DNA of 49,712 nt from Verrucomicrobiaceae bacterium (GTDB lineage: Bacteria; Verrucomicrobiota; Verrucomicrobiia; Verrucomicrobiales; V1-33), in assembly GCA_027483175.1 (NCBI GenBank), contig JAIXVE010000060.1, forward strand, positions 1 to 49,712, in the 5' to 3' direction. Positions 15,310 through 26,500 of the stretch are shown here, piece by piece. The number at the start of each line of letters is the position of its first letter. The stretch's first letter is position 1. Below the pieces are notes generated by a model that saw nothing but the letters and a program-made list of their open reading frames with translations, ran no database searches and had not been told where the DNA came from. The position numbers were made by a program, and so were the translations under genes.

Positions 15310-16092
15310 TCAGGGTGTGAAGAGCTGCTGAAAATTGGTGGTGGTGATGGAGGCGAGGGATTCTGGGGAGAGGTGGAGGTCGGCGGCGAGGAGTGCGGCG
15401 ACGGCTGGGAGGGAGCGTGGGTCGTGGGCTCCGTTGGGGAGGAGGAAGGGGCCGAAGTCGGCGGGTGGGGGGAGGTCTGGGGCGTCGGTTTCGAGGAGGA
15501 TGCGGTCGAGCGGGATGGATTGGAAGGCGAGACGGGCTGGGGCTTTGCGAGGGTGGAGGAAGTAGGGGGAGAAGGAGAAGCGGGCGCCGCGGGCGACGAA
15601 GAACGGGATGAGGGCAGGGGGGCCGGAGAAGGCGTGGAGGAGGAAGCCACGAGGGGGCATGGGGTGGCGGAGGAGGAGCTGGCGGAGAGGTTCCCATGCG
15701 CGGACGCAGTGGATGGTGACGGGGCGGTCGAGTTTTGAGGCGAGCCGGACCTGGGCGAGGAAGAGATCGGATTGGTCGGCGAGGTTGTGGCCCTCGATCC
15801 ATGCGTCGAGGCCGATTTCGCCGATGGAGGCTTCCGGGTGCTGGAGGAGGAGGGATTCGAGGGTGGATTCCCAATCTGGAGGGCGGTGGGGGGCCTTCCA
15901 TGGGTGGATGCCGAAGGCTGGGAGGAGGGAGGGGTGCTGGCGGCAGAGGGAAGCGACCTGAGGCCAGTCATCCGGGTGGGTGCCATTGACGACGGCGGCG
16001 GAGATGCCTGCGGCGGGCAATTTGCGGAGGAGGTCGTCGCGCCACGGGTCGAGTCTGCTATCGTGGAGGTGGTTGTGGGCGTCGCACCACAT
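15310..16092 (-). CDS. TatD-family metal-dependent hydrolase
   Basis: A 260-residue TatD-type TIM-barrel hydrolase. Metal and catalytic residues are His6 and His8 in DAHNHLHD, FGIHPW, the Glu in SIGEIGLD (about 90-97), TIHCVRAW, LLHAFSG and the terminal LETDAPDL. TatD proteins are 3'-5' exonucleases or DNases linked to DNA repair. The start at 16092 lies 11 bases after sufE. Together with ruvA downstream it suggests a repair theme inside the cluster. Confidence 0.85.
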   Translation of the reverse strand: MWCDAHNHLHDSRLDPWRDDLLRKLPAAGISAAVVNGTHPDDWPQVASLCRQHPSLLPAFGIHPWKAPHRPPDWESTLESLLLQHPEASIGEIGLDAWIEGHNLADQSDLFLAQVRLASKLDRPVTIHCVRAWEPLRQLLLRHPMPPRGFLLHAFSGPPALIPFFVARGARFSFSPYFLHPRKAPARLAFQSIPLDRILLETDAPDLPPPADFGPFLLPNGAHDPRSLPAVAALLAADLHLSPESLASITTTNFQQLFTP

Positions 16093-16103
16093 GGGATGGG
16101 AGA

Positions 16104-16523
16104 TCAGGAGAGGGCGGCGGCGAGTTCGCGGATGCGGGAGGCGAGAGCGGCCATGCCGTTGAGTCTGGTGGGGGAGATCATGCGGTCGAAGCCGAGGCCT
16201 GCGATGATGGAGGTATGGTGGGCGGCGGCGGCTGGTGGGGTGCAGTTCTGGTAGACGGCGCAGACGAGGCCGGCGAGGCCGCGGACGATGGCGGAGTCAG
16301 CGTCCCATGAGAGGATGAGGGTGCCGTTGAGGGAGTTGGCGTGGAGCCAGACCCTTGAGACGCAGCCGGGGACGAGGGCGTCGTCGGTTTTGAGGGAGTC
16401 GGGTAGGCCAGGGCCAGCGGCGGATTGGGTGGCGAGGGCGAGACGCTCGTGGGCGTCTGGGATGAAGCGCCAGTGGGTTGCGAGGGCGGATTCCTGGGAG
16501 GCGGGATCGGCGGTCGCGTTCAT
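16104..16523 (-). CDS. sufE: SufE-family sulfur acceptor protein
   Basis: A 139-residue SufE. The active-site cysteine is Cys54 in VPGCVSRVWL, preceded by DALVPG as in the family; later blocks include SWDADSAIVRGLAGLVCAVY and LGFDRMISPTRLNG. SufE takes persulfide sulfur from the cysteine desulfurase SufS for Fe-S cluster assembly. No suf operon is here. Its position straight after nuoN, a subunit of the iron-sulfur-rich complex I, may be fortuitous or may help cluster supply. Confidence 0.85.
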   Translation of the reverse strand: MNATADPASQESALATHWRFIPDAHERLALATQSAAGPGLPDSLKTDDALVPGCVSRVWLHANSLNGTLILSWDADSAIVRGLAGLVCAVYQNCTPPAAAAHHTSIIAGLGFDRMISPTRLNGMAALASRIRELAAALS

Positions 16524-16556
16524 GGCTGGCGGGCGGCGAGCGGAGGCCGCGACGGT

Positions 16557-18002
16557 TCAGCGGAGCAGATTGACGAACGGCTGGAAGAGGATGCCAGCGG
16601 CGAAGGTGCCGGTGATGAGGGCGACGACGAGGAGCCGCGTGAGGGGGGGGACGGTGATGGGTGCGGCTCCTTCGGCTGGGCGGTTCCAGAAGACGTGGCG
16701 GAGGACCTTGAAGTAGTAGTAGAAGCCTGCGCTGGCGGCGGCGGCGGCGATGGCGAGGAGGGCCCACTGGTGGGCACCAGCGGCGGCGCTGAAGGCGAGG
16801 AATTTCCCGGTGAAGCCGGCGGTGAGAGGGACCCCGGCGAGGGAGGCGGCGGCGACGGTGATGGCGAAGGCGAGGAAGCGGGAGCGTTGATGGAGCCCGT
16901 TGAAGGCCTTGAGGTCGTCGGCGCTGTCGGTGCGGTTGATGACGACGAGGACGGCGAAGGCGGTGAGGCTCATGAAGAGGTAGCCTGCGAGGTAGTAGGC
17001 GACGATCATGCGCGGGGAGAGACTGCCGACGGCGGTATTGGCACCGAGGGCGAGGAGGAGGAATCCGGCGTGGGCGATGGAAGAGTAGCCGAGGAGCCGT
17101 TTGAAATTGGACTGGGGGATGGCGGCGAGGTTACCGAGCACGAGCGTGGCGGCGGCGACGGCCATGAGGAGGGCGGACGTGGTGCCGCGGAGTTGTTCGG
17201 CGGCGAGAAATGGTTCGAGGAGACGGCCGGCGACGGCGAAGCCTGCGGCTTTGGAGCCGACGGAGAGGAAGGCGGTGATGGGGGTGGGAGCGCCCTGGTA
17301 GACGTCTGGGACCCAGAGGTGGAAGGGGACGGCGGCGACCTTGAAGGAGAGGGCGACGAGGATGAGCGCGAAGGCGAAGAGGGCGGGGGCCTTGGGGGCG
17401 GAGGGGAGGGCGTTGGCGATGCCGGAGAGGGTGACCTGGCCGGTGACCCCGTAGAGCCATGTGAAGCCGTAGACGAGGAAGCCGGTGGAGAGGGCTCCGA
17501 GGATGAGGTATTTGACGCCGGCCTCGAGTGATCCGACATTCCGGCGCATGTAGGCGACGAGGATGTAGAAGCCGATGGTGGTGAGTTCGAGGCTGAGGAA
17601 GATGGTGGAGAGGTCGATGGCGGAGGCCATCCACATCATGCCGGTGCAGACGAAGAGCGGGAGGCAGTAGAATTCGCCGATGGCTGGACCGCCTCCGGCG
17701 CGGGCGCTGAATTTGGCGAGGACTGGGGCGTAATCGAGGCTGAGGATGAGGACGCCGGCGGTGGTGACGAGGGCGAGGCCCTTGTAGAAGAGGGCGAGCT
17801 TGTCGTCGCTGTAGAAGCGCCAGATACCGTCGGAGGAGAGCCCGTGGGGTTTGACGGTGAGGAGGAGGAGGAAGACGACGGTGACGGCGGCGAGGGCGGC
17901 GAGACCGACGAGACGCTTGCTGCCGGGGGCGGTGAACGTCTCTGCGAGGAGCAGGACGAGGCCGAGCACGACGAGGGCGATTTCCAGATAATAGGCCGGC
18001 AT
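16557..18002 (-). CDS. nuoN: NADH-quinone oxidoreductase subunit N
   Basis: A 481-residue antiporter-like membrane subunit of respiratory complex I, with about 13-14 hydrophobic segments. NuoN-typical blocks include LSLELTTIGFYILVAYMRR (near 130-150), GVKYLILGALSTGFLVYG, FKVAAVPFHLWVPDVYQGAPTP with the conserved Lys, and LGYSSIAHAGFLL. It acts in the plasma membrane in proton pumping. It begins 13 bases after nuoM. Only M and N occur here; the remaining nuo genes must be elsewhere. Confidence 0.95.
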   Translation of the reverse strand: MPAYYLEIALVVLGLVLLLAETFTAPGSKRLVGLAALAAVTVVFLLLLTVKPHGLSSDGIWRFYSDDKLALFYKGLALVTTAGVLILSLDYAPVLAKFSARAGGGPAIGEFYCLPLFVCTGMMWMASAIDLSTIFLSLELTTIGFYILVAYMRRNVGSLEAGVKYLILGALSTGFLVYGFTWLYGVTGQVTLSGIANALPSAPKAPALFAFALILVALSFKVAAVPFHLWVPDVYQGAPTPITAFLSVGSKAAGFAVAGRLLEPFLAAEQLRGTTSALLMAVAAATLVLGNLAAIPQSNFKRLLGYSSIAHAGFLLLALGANTAVGSLSPRMIVAYYLAGYLFMSLTAFAVLVVINRTDSADDLKAFNGLHQRSRFLAFAITVAAASLAGVPLTAGFTGKFLAFSAAAGAHQWALLAIAAAAASAGFYYYFKVLRHVFWNRPAEGAAPITVPPLTRLLVVALITGTFAAGILFQPFVNLLR

Positions 18003-18015
18003 GGGAGGAGCTGGG

Positions 18016-19506
18016 TCAGCGCGCGGCGGCGGCGGTGATGGCCTGGACGACGGGGTTGACGGCGCGCAGGAGGAGATTGGGGGCGAAGCCGGTCAGGAGG
18101 AGAGCGGCGAGGAGGAGGAGAGCGGGGATGCGTTCGGAGAGGGTGAGGTCCGAGACTGGGGATTTGAGGGCGTCCGGGAGAGGGCCTTTGAAGACGGCGC
18201 GGAAGGCGCGGAGCATGTAGACTGCGCTGATGACGACGCCCCAGAGTGCGAGGACGGTACCGGTCTGGAGCCAGCCGAAGTGGTCTGGGGATTTCGAGGC
18301 GAAGCCGCTGAAGAAGATATTGATTTCGGCGGCGAAGTTGGCGAAGCCGGGGAGCCCGATGGAGGCGAAGGCGGCCATGCCGAAGGCGAGGCCGAGGAAA
18401 GGGGCGGATTGGGCGAGACCGCCGAGGCGGTGGAACTGGAGTGTGCCGGTTTTTTCGCGGATGGAGGCGCTGAGGGCGAAGAGGAGGGCGATGGAGACCC
18501 CGTGGGCGAACATGAGGAGGACAGCGCCGGAGTAGCCGATGGCTGAGCCGCTGGCGATGCCGAGGAAGATGTACCCCATGTGCATGACGCTGGAGTTGCC
18601 GAGCATGGTATCGACTTCTTTCTGGGCGATGGTGACGAGGCCGACGAAGAGGATATTGCCGACGAGGAGGACGATGAGGAGGTGCTGGATCCATTCGGCG
18701 CTGTGGCCGAGTGGGAGCATGGGGATGGCGACGCGGAGGAGACCATAGAGGCCGAATTTCTTGAGGACCCCGGCGTGCAGCATGGAGACGGGGGCTGGGG
18801 CGGCGGCGTATGCCGGGGCGGCCCATGAGTGGAAGGGGAAGAGGGAGACGAGCGTGCCGAAGCCGAGGAGGAGGACGAGGTAGATGCGTTCCTGGACGGG
18901 GCCTTCGATGGTGCGGGTGAGTGCTCCGAGCTTCGTCATGTCGAAGGTGGAGACCCCGCCGGCCGGGGCGGTGATGAGGAAGGCGAGGCCTGCGAGGAGG
19001 ACGAGACTACCGAGGCCGAGGTAGATGGTGATTTTCCATGCGGCGTCCTTATTGTTGCCGGAGCCGCGCATGCCGATCATGAGGAATGTCGGGATGAGGG
19101 CGAGTTCGTGGAAGGCGTAGAAGAAAAGGAGGTCAGTGGAGACGAAGGCACCGGCTGCGCCGGCGGCGATGAGGAGACTGCTGGCGTAGTAGAGGGCGTC
19201 GTCGGTGCCGCGGGCTGGACGGATCCAGATGGCGGCGAAGGTGACGAGGACCGTGAGCAGGACCATGACGAGACTCATGCCATCGATGCCGACGTTGAGG
19301 CCGATGGCTGGGTTGTCGAGGACTGGGCGGACCGCGGCGAATTGGAATGCCGAGGCGTTACCGTAGTCGAAACGGAACGCGAGCAGCAGTCCGATGGCGA
19401 GGTTGGCGCAGGCGGCGGCGAGAGCGGCGGGGCGTGCAGGCAAACCAAACGCCATTACGACCGCCGCGAGAATGGGGAGGACAATCAGCAGGTCGAGCAG
19501 GCTCAA
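18016..19506 (-). CDS. nuoM: NADH-quinone oxidoreductase subunit M
   Basis: A 496-residue antiporter-like complex I subunit. Visible blocks are FYAFHELALIPTFLMIGM with the conserved Glu, FPFHSWAAPAYAAAPAPVSMLHAGVLKKFG with the conserved Lys, NSSVMHMGYIFLG, GLPGFANFAAE and RAFRAVFKGP. No ATG fits the N-terminus. The frame stays open to 19590, but the family start matches the TTG at 19506, giving SLLDLLIVLPILAA directly at the first membrane helix. It heads a seven-gene minus-strand cluster. A CRP-like palindrome at 19592-19609 lies about 86 bases upstream of the start codon. Confidence 0.93.
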   Translation of the reverse strand: MSLLDLLIVLPILAAVVMAFGLPARPAALAAACANLAIGLLLAFRFDYGNASAFQFAAVRPVLDNPAIGLNVGIDGMSLVMVLLTVLVTFAAIWIRPARGTDDALYYASSLLIAAGAAGAFVSTDLLFFYAFHELALIPTFLMIGMRGSGNNKDAAWKITIYLGLGSLVLLAGLAFLITAPAGGVSTFDMTKLGALTRTIEGPVQERIYLVLLLGFGTLVSLFPFHSWAAPAYAAAPAPVSMLHAGVLKKFGLYGLLRVAIPMLPLGHSAEWIQHLLIVLLVGNILFVGLVTIAQKEVDTMLGNSSVMHMGYIFLGIASGSAIGYSGAVLLMFAHGVSIALLFALSASIREKTGTLQFHRLGGLAQSAPFLGLAFGMAAFASIGLPGFANFAAEINIFFSGFASKSPDHFGWLQTGTVLALWGVVISAVYMLRAFRAVFKGPLPDALKSPVSDLTLSERIPALLLLAALLLTGFAPNLLLRAVNPVVQAITAAAAR

Positions 19507-19591
19507 GCAGGCGAATTCGTTGGAAGTTGACCCCGTTCGCGACGAGGATGGCCGATTATTGGAGCCCGCTAAAAAACCGGGCAAGAGCAAT

Positions 19592-19609
19592 TTGTGAAAA
19601 ATTTCACAA
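19592..19609. promoter_or_regulatory. CRP/FNR-type palindromic operator
   Basis: TTGTGAAAAATTTCACAA is a palindrome with 8-base arms around a 2-base centre. It contains TGTGA-N6-TCACA, the exact core consensus for E. coli CRP and relatives. It sits in the 128-base gap between the divergent nuoM (minus) and M48 lipoprotein (plus) genes, 26 bases before the ATG of the latter, so it could control either. Binding by a CRP/FNR-family protein is inferred. Confidence 0.55.
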
Positions 19610-19634
19610 GCGGGTGCTTTTTGGAGCTGAGACG

Positions 19635-20342
19635 ATGCGTGCGGCGATATTGAGATTGTTGATTTTGGTGCTGGTGGCGGGATGCCGGGCTCCTGATGCG
19701 GGGGTATTGTCGGTTGGGGAGGTGCGTGGGCGGGAGGAGCTTGAGGGGAGGAGAGAGCGGGAGTGGGGGAAGGCGCGATTGGAGCGGGTGGGGGGGAGAT
19801 TGGCTCGGGTGGTGCCGAGACCGGGGGGAGTGGCTGGGTGGGAGTTTCGGGTGGAGCGGGGGTGGGAGCCGCGAGCGCAAGTGGATGGGAGTGGGGTGGT
19901 GACGCTGACGACTGGGTTGCTGGCGTTTGCTGGGGACGACGACCTGCTGGCGTTTGCCTTGGCGCATGAGATGGCGCATGTGGTGGGAGGGGACGTGCGT
20001 GGGCAGCGAGGGGAGGACGTGCTGCGGCTGATGGGAGGGGTGGTGGGAGCGGTTGGGGCGTGGGGTGTGAGTGGGGAGGTTTGGTTGGGGATGGCGGCTG
20101 GGGTGTTGGCGGTGGTGGGTGGGGATCTGGCGGTGGGGCGGCCGCGGCAGCGGGGTCGTGAGCGTCGTGCGGATGCGAGGGCGCTGGGGTGGTGTGTGGC
20201 GGCGGGGTATCGTGGGGATTGCGGGGAACGGTTCTGGCGGGCGTATGCGGCGGCGCGGCCGGTGCCGGAGCGACCGGTGTGGCGTTCGAAGCATCCGGGG
20301 GATCTGGAGCGTGCGGCGGCGCTGCGGGTGGTTGGGCCTTAA
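19635..20342 (+). CDS. M48-family metalloprotease lipoprotein
   Basis: A 235-residue protein beginning with a lipoprotein signal (LLILVLVAGC, Cys16). The zinc site is ALAHEMAHVVGGD, with HEMAH at residues 111-115; the third ligand is the Glu in RERRADARALGW (about 176-187), the M48 arrangement. A hydrophobic Gly/Val-rich stretch lies between them. Similar small M48 lipoproteins act in the envelope on misfolded outer-membrane or periplasmic proteins (BepA/LoiP-like), which is a family inference. A GGAG at 19623 fits the ATG. It is divergent from nuoM. Confidence 0.75.
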   Translation: MRAAILRLLILVLVAGCRAPDAGVLSVGEVRGREELEGRREREWGKARLERVGGRLARVVPRPGGVAGWEFRVERGWEPRAQVDGSGVVTLTTGLLAFAGDDDLLAFALAHEMAHVVGGDVRGQRGEDVLRLMGGVVGAVGAWGVSGEVWLGMAAGVLAVVGGDLAVGRPRQRGRERRADARALGWCVAAGYRGDCGERFWRAYAAARPVPERPVWRSKHPGDLERAAALRVVGP

Positions 20343-20548
20343 GGGTGTTGGGGCGGGGGGGACTCCAGAAATCAGCCTGGTTGCTGGCATGGAAATCGTC
20401 CGCAGCCGCGGAGTTTCTGCAAATTGGTCATTGCTCTGGATTGGCTGGATCCGGTAGTTTTCCGGCACCCCCCTTTTCGCTGCCTGCTTATTTGTGGAGC
20501 AGGCGGGCGATTTTGCATTCACCCGCCCCTGAACCTCTGGAATTTCTC

Positions 20549-23500
20549 ATGAAACGATCCCTTTTGAAGTGTCTCGTTCCGATTGCTGCCCTGTGTGGGA
20601 CTGCCGCTGGAGTGCGTGCCGGACAGGTGGTTTTTTCGGAGGTGATGTACAATCCTCCGGCGGGGAAGCCGGAGTTTGTGGAGATTCAGAATCTGACGAG
20701 CAATCGTCATGACATGGCGAGGTGGCAGATTGTGGGAGGGATAGCGTACACCTTTCCCGGGTTTGATGCGGCGCGGACGGCGGCGCATTTCATCAATGAG
20801 TATGAGCGGATTGTGGTGAGCAGTGCGGATGAGGCGACGACGCGGGCGGCGTATCCGGGGATTCCAGGGTCGGTGCGGGTGTTCGGGCCGTGGACGGGAT
20901 CGCTGGGGAACAATGGGGACAGCATTGAGTTGCGGGATGCGGCGCGGGCGAAGCACAGTGCGCTGACGTATGGGGATTCGGATGAGTGGCCGCTTGCGGC
21001 TGACGGGGCTGGGCATTCGCTGCAGATTGTGGATGCGGATCGGGAAGAGGACGACTGGCGGAACTGGCGTGCGAGTACGGCGGCACTGGGGACGCCTGGG
21101 TATACGGAGCCGGCGCGGGCGGAGGAGCCGGTGACGAGTCCGGAGGTGGATTTGCGGATTGCGGGGACGCCGGTGAATTACACGGATGCCTGGAAGTACT
21201 GGAGGGACTTGGCTGATCCGGACGGGGCGAATCCTGAGGGGACGTGGATGGCGCCGGATTTTGCGGATGGGGCGTGGCTGAGTGGGGGTGGGTTGCTGGG
21301 GAACGAGACGAATGCGGCGCTGACGCCGCTGATTCAGACGAGTTTTGCGACGGGATACGATGCGAATGTGCTGACGTATTATTTCCGGAAGACGTTCACG
21401 TGGAATGGGGCGCTGACGGGGAACAGTTTTGTGCTCGACCAGTATGTGGACGATGGGGTGGTGTATTATCTGAACGGGCGGGAATTGGGCGGTGCGAACA
21501 GCGGGCGGGTGCGGATGAATACCGGGTTGGTGACGCATGAGAGTGCGGCGAATGCATTGCCGACGGGAGGGGATGCGTTTGAGGAGCTTGGGATTCTGAC
21601 GGGAACGCTGGACGGGCAGCTGGTGGCTGGGACGAACGTGCTTTGTGCGGAGGTGCACCAGAGCGGGATCGGGAGCAGTGATGTGATTTTCGGGGCGCGG
21701 TTCAAGATATTGTCGCAGCCGCCGGGCGGGGTGATGATCAACGAAGTGAAGCCTGGGGCGGCTGGTGGAGGGTTTGTGGAGTTTTTCAATCCGGGGACGG
21801 CTCCGGTGGATTTGAATGGATGGTATCTGAGTGACAGTGCGGCGAACCTGACGAAGTTCCGGATCAACGGTTCGATCGTGGTGCCGCCGTCGGGGTTGGT
21901 GACGTTAGGGTATGCGGAGAGCGGGTTGGGATTGGCGTCGCCGATTGTGGTGATCCTGACGCAACCGGACGGGACGACGCGGCAGAGCATGATCAGCAGC
22001 GGGATGGGAGTGGACGGACGGTCGGTGGGGCGCAAGCCGAGCGGGAGCGGGAACTGGTTTCTGTTCACGCAGCCGACGCCTGGGGCGGCGAATGAGTCAC
22101 TGCTGGCTGGAGGAGGGCGATCGCCGCTGCGGTTGAGCGAGGCTGGATTTGGGGTGACGGGCGCGGTGGAGTGGGTGGAGTTCTACAATGCCGGGAGTGG
22201 GGTGATTGACCTGACTGGGTTGTCGGTGGCGGGGCGCAGTGATCTTGGCGGCAAGGTGGGATTGAGCGGAACGATAGCGGCCGGAGGGTATGCTAGTGTG
22301 AACGTGAATTTTCCGACGGATGCGAATGGGGATGTGACGCTTTATGTGGCGGACGGGGGGAACAACGTGCTATCGGCGGCGGCGATTGAGCGGCGGCCGG
22401 GGTTGCCTTCGATGGGGACGTGGCCGGCGGGGGGTGAGGAGTGGTATGCGGCGGCGGTGTCGACGCGGAATGCGGCGAACAATCCTGTGCGGAACACGGA
22501 CATTGTGATCAATGAGATCATGTTTGATCCGCCGTCCGGGCATGTGAAGGGAGAGTATGTGGAGCTGACGAACAGGGGTGGTGCGACGGTGGATCTGTCG
22601 GGGTGGCGGTTCAGCAAAGGGATTGATTTTGATTTTCCTGCGGGCGTGACGCTGGCTCCGGGGGCATTTCTGGTGGTGGCGAACGATCCGGCGTGGATGA
22701 CGGCGACGTACGGCGGTGGGGTGCGGGTGCTGGGGCCGGTGAGCGGGACATTGAGGAATGGTGGCGAGCGGATCCGGTTAGAAGATGCGAATCAGAATCT
22801 GGCGGACACGGTGGATTACAATTCTGGCGGGCAGTGGCCGACTGGGCCGGACGGGATGGGGAACAGCCTTGAGCTGATGCATCCGGCGATGGACAACAGT
22901 CAGGCGTCGGCGTGGCGGGCGAGTGATGAGAGTGGCAAGTCGGTGTTTCAGACGTTCACGCACACGGGGACGTACAAGGAACTGCGGGGTGCGCCGACGG
23001 CGGTGACGGCGTACAAGGAATTGCTGCTGAATCTGGTGAGTGACGGGCACCTTGTGCTGCGGAACGTGCGGCTGACGGCGGCGGCGAATCCGAGTGTGAA
23101 TCTGATCCCGAATGGGGATGTGACATCGCACGGGACGGGGACGAGTGCGAATGGGTTTCTGTGCACGGGGACGCACTGTCTGAGCGACACCCTATCTGAC
23201 GGACTGCATTTGATCAGTTATGGATCCGGGGACACGAAGGCGAACAAGGCGGAGGTTGATGTGACTGGGATCACTGGGAGTGTGGGGGTGCCGGGGACGT
23301 ATACGCTGTCTTTTGAGGGACGCTGGGTTTCCGGGATGCCGCTGCTGGTGGCGCAGACGTGGGACCGGAGTTTCGGGCGGGTGTTTCGTTTTCCGGTGCC
23401 GAACAATCTGGGGACGCCGGGGGCGGCGAATTCGCGTGCGGTTGCTGCGCCGGCTCCGACGGTTGATGAGTTGATGCATGCGCCGGCGGTGCCGACGTCG

Positions 23501-26500
23501 ACGCAACCGGTGACGGTGACGGCGCGGGTGAGTTCGGTGGATCCGCTGGTGACGGTGACGCTGTGGGAGCGGTTGGACACGACGACTGGGAATGCGACGT
23601 GGAATGCGGTGGCGATGAACGATGGCGGGACGGGTGGGGATTCGAGGGCTGGGGATGGGTTGTGGACGGGGACGATTCCGGCGCGGGCGGATGGGACGAT
23701 TGTGCAGTTTCATGTGAGGGCGTCGACGGCGGCGCAGACGAATGACGATCCGCGTGATCCGCGAGGGGTGACGGGGGTGAATGGATCGGTGCTGGCGGTG
23801 CCGCAGCGACCGGCGATGTATATTGTGGACAATTCGCCGCCGGTGGCTGCGCCTGGGTTGAACATGCAGCGGTTTGTGCTGTCGCGTTTTCACCGTGGTG
23901 CGATGAATCCGGGGACAGGGTTTAGCACGACGTGGGACTGGGACCACCAGCGGATGTCGAATTTCGGGTGGAACTGCACGGTGATCATCAACGAGCGGGA
24001 TGTGAGGTATAATGGGGAGATCCGGCGGGGTGGGAGCCCCTGGACGCGGACTGCTAACAACAGCCTTGAGCGGGCGCGCTGGCGTTCGCCGGCGGACAAT
24101 CAGTACCGGAGCCAGTCGAAGTGGGCGATCGACAGTGACGGGACGACGACGAACACGGCGTCGAGGTTTCACAACCGGATGGTGCGTTACATGATGTATC
24201 TGATGGGGTATCCGGTGCCGTATGCGGAGTTTGTGCAATGGGTGGTGAACGAGGATGCGCCGTCGTTCCGTGAGGCGATGGAGATGACGGACAGTGACTT
24301 TTTTGATCGGGCGTATGGGGACGGTGGGGAGTTGTTTGAGATTGATGATTCGTGGTTCATGTATGACACGAATCTGCATGATGACCGATTGGATGCGGGG
24401 AGTGTGACTGGGCGGTGGTCGCTGACGGATTGGAGCAATACGGCAGCGGGAGCGAATCCTGGGGAGGAGAGCCCGATCTTTTTCCATGGGAACTGGCCAC
24501 TGCGGTTTCCTGAGGGCGAGTATGACGGGACGGCGTATGCCGGGCTGGCGTCGTTCATGAAGCTGGTGTATAACAACAACAGCGGGGCGATTGCGAACGA
24601 TGCGGTGTTCCGGGAGCAGTTTGAGCGGATGATGGATACGGACCGGGCGGCGCTTTATGCGGCGGTGCGTGGGTATGTGGGGGACTGGGACAATTTCACG
24701 CTGAATCGCGGGAAGAACGGGTATTTTTACCGGCGGCCGACGGATGGTCGGTTTGAGTTTCATCACTGGGACAGCGATCTGGCGTTCCAGAACACCGGGG
24801 AAGCGTTCCTTGGGACGGCGGGTGGGATTGGGTGGTCGAACCTGTCGAATCGGCCGTGGTTCCGGCAGCGGTATTCGTATTATCTGTCGGAGCTGGTGGG
24901 GCGGTATACGAATGGGTCGGCGCGGATGACGGCGTATCTGACTGCGTTGAACTATCAGTCGGCGAACACGAGTCCGCTGGCTCCGTTCAAGACGAATTCG
25001 TTCAGTTATCCGGGGTGGTTTACGGGGCGGCAGACGGCGGCGATTGCGAGCATCAATTCGATGGGTGGGACGAATTACACGCGGGCGTTTGCGGTGACGA
25101 CGGCGAACAACCAGACGGTGACGACGCCGTTGTTCACGCTGAATGGGAATGCGTCGAGCCGGACCCAGCGGGTGGTGGTGGTGGGGCATCCGGAGGCGGT
25201 GTTTGCGTGGGTGCCGACGACGTCGAATCTTGGATTGTGGACGGTGACGGGAGTGGCGCTGAACAGTGGGGCGAATGTGCTGACGGTGAATGCGCTGGAC
25301 AGCGAGGGGGTGGTGGTTGGGACGGCGGCGATCAACGTGACGCTGAGTGTGAATGCGCCGCCGGTGGCGGTGCTGGTGGCGGAGCCCTCGTCGTTGAAGG
25401 TGGCGGCCAATGAGCCGGTGGTGTTTGATGGGACGGGGAGTTTTGATCCGGATGGCGGGCCATTGACTTATGGGTGGACGGTGTCGCCTGCGACTGGGTT
25501 CAGTGCGTCCGGGACGGTGCCGGGGCGGCGGGAGTACCGGTTTTTTGTGCCGGGGGTGTATCTGGTGGGGATGACGGTGACGGACTCGGTGGGAGCGGTG
25601 GTGGCGGTGCAGACGCGGGATGTGACGGTGTATAACGCGAATGATTATGTGTCATTTGGTGGTGGGGATCCTGCGGCGGCTGGGTATCTGGTGGAGAATG
25701 TGGAGTACCGGGATAACTTTTCGCCGGGGGCCTATTATTCGCTGGAGGATTTCAGCGGGCGGCTGGTGATTGATGTGAGGGACACGGCGGCGTTGCCGCT
25801 GACGACGGTGAGTCCGGCGTTTCCGATGATTACGCGGGCATTGCCTGGGGCGACGGATTTTGTGCTGCAGAGTGAGTTTGAGCCGATGACGCGGGAGTTT
25901 GGGAATTGGCAGGCGGGGTTGTGGATGCAGGTGCAGGAGGGAGGGCAGCCGGTGACGTATGTGTTCAGTCTGGATGGCGGCACGGCGTTGAATGTGCGGC
26001 GTGGGGTGGCTCCGAGTCCGTTCACGTTCATTGGGACGGTGAGTGGGTATGCTGGGAGCGGGGCAGCGCTTCGGGTGGCGCGGTCTGGGGGGACGCTGGT
26101 GTTTCAGCGGAGGAACGGGGTGGTTTGGACGACGGTGACCACGCAGACGCTGCCGGCGGGATCGGTGGCACTGCGCGGGGGGATATTCACGTCGACGTCT
26201 GTGGCGACGAATTCGCGGACTGGATTCAACTATCTGCTGGTTTCGGATACGGCGGCGGCGAATCCTGTGCTGGCCGGGTTGCGGGTGACGGAGGTGCATT
26301 ACAATCCTGCGCCGGGGGGAGTGGAGTTCATTGAGTTGCGGAACACGGGGAATCAGACGGTGAGTTTGAGCGGGGTGACGTTTGATGCGGGGGCACCGTT
26401 TGCGATGGCGGGCACGCCGGTGACGCCGTACACGTTCGGGGCGGAGAGTCTTGCGCCGGGCGAGTTCATTGTGATTCCGGAGAATGCGGCGCAGTTTCAG

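Noticed and set aside
19507-19590. Longer N-terminus for nuoM
   Set aside because: It begins with TTG as well, adds a non-hydrophobic Ser/Gly-rich leader unlike NuoM, and its start lies right beside the CRP-like palindrome.
23192-25189. A 665-residue minus-strand open frame inside the giant secreted protein
   Set aside because: Same cause: the antisense of G-ending codons lacks stops. The plus strand carries the recognisable CotH-like domain.
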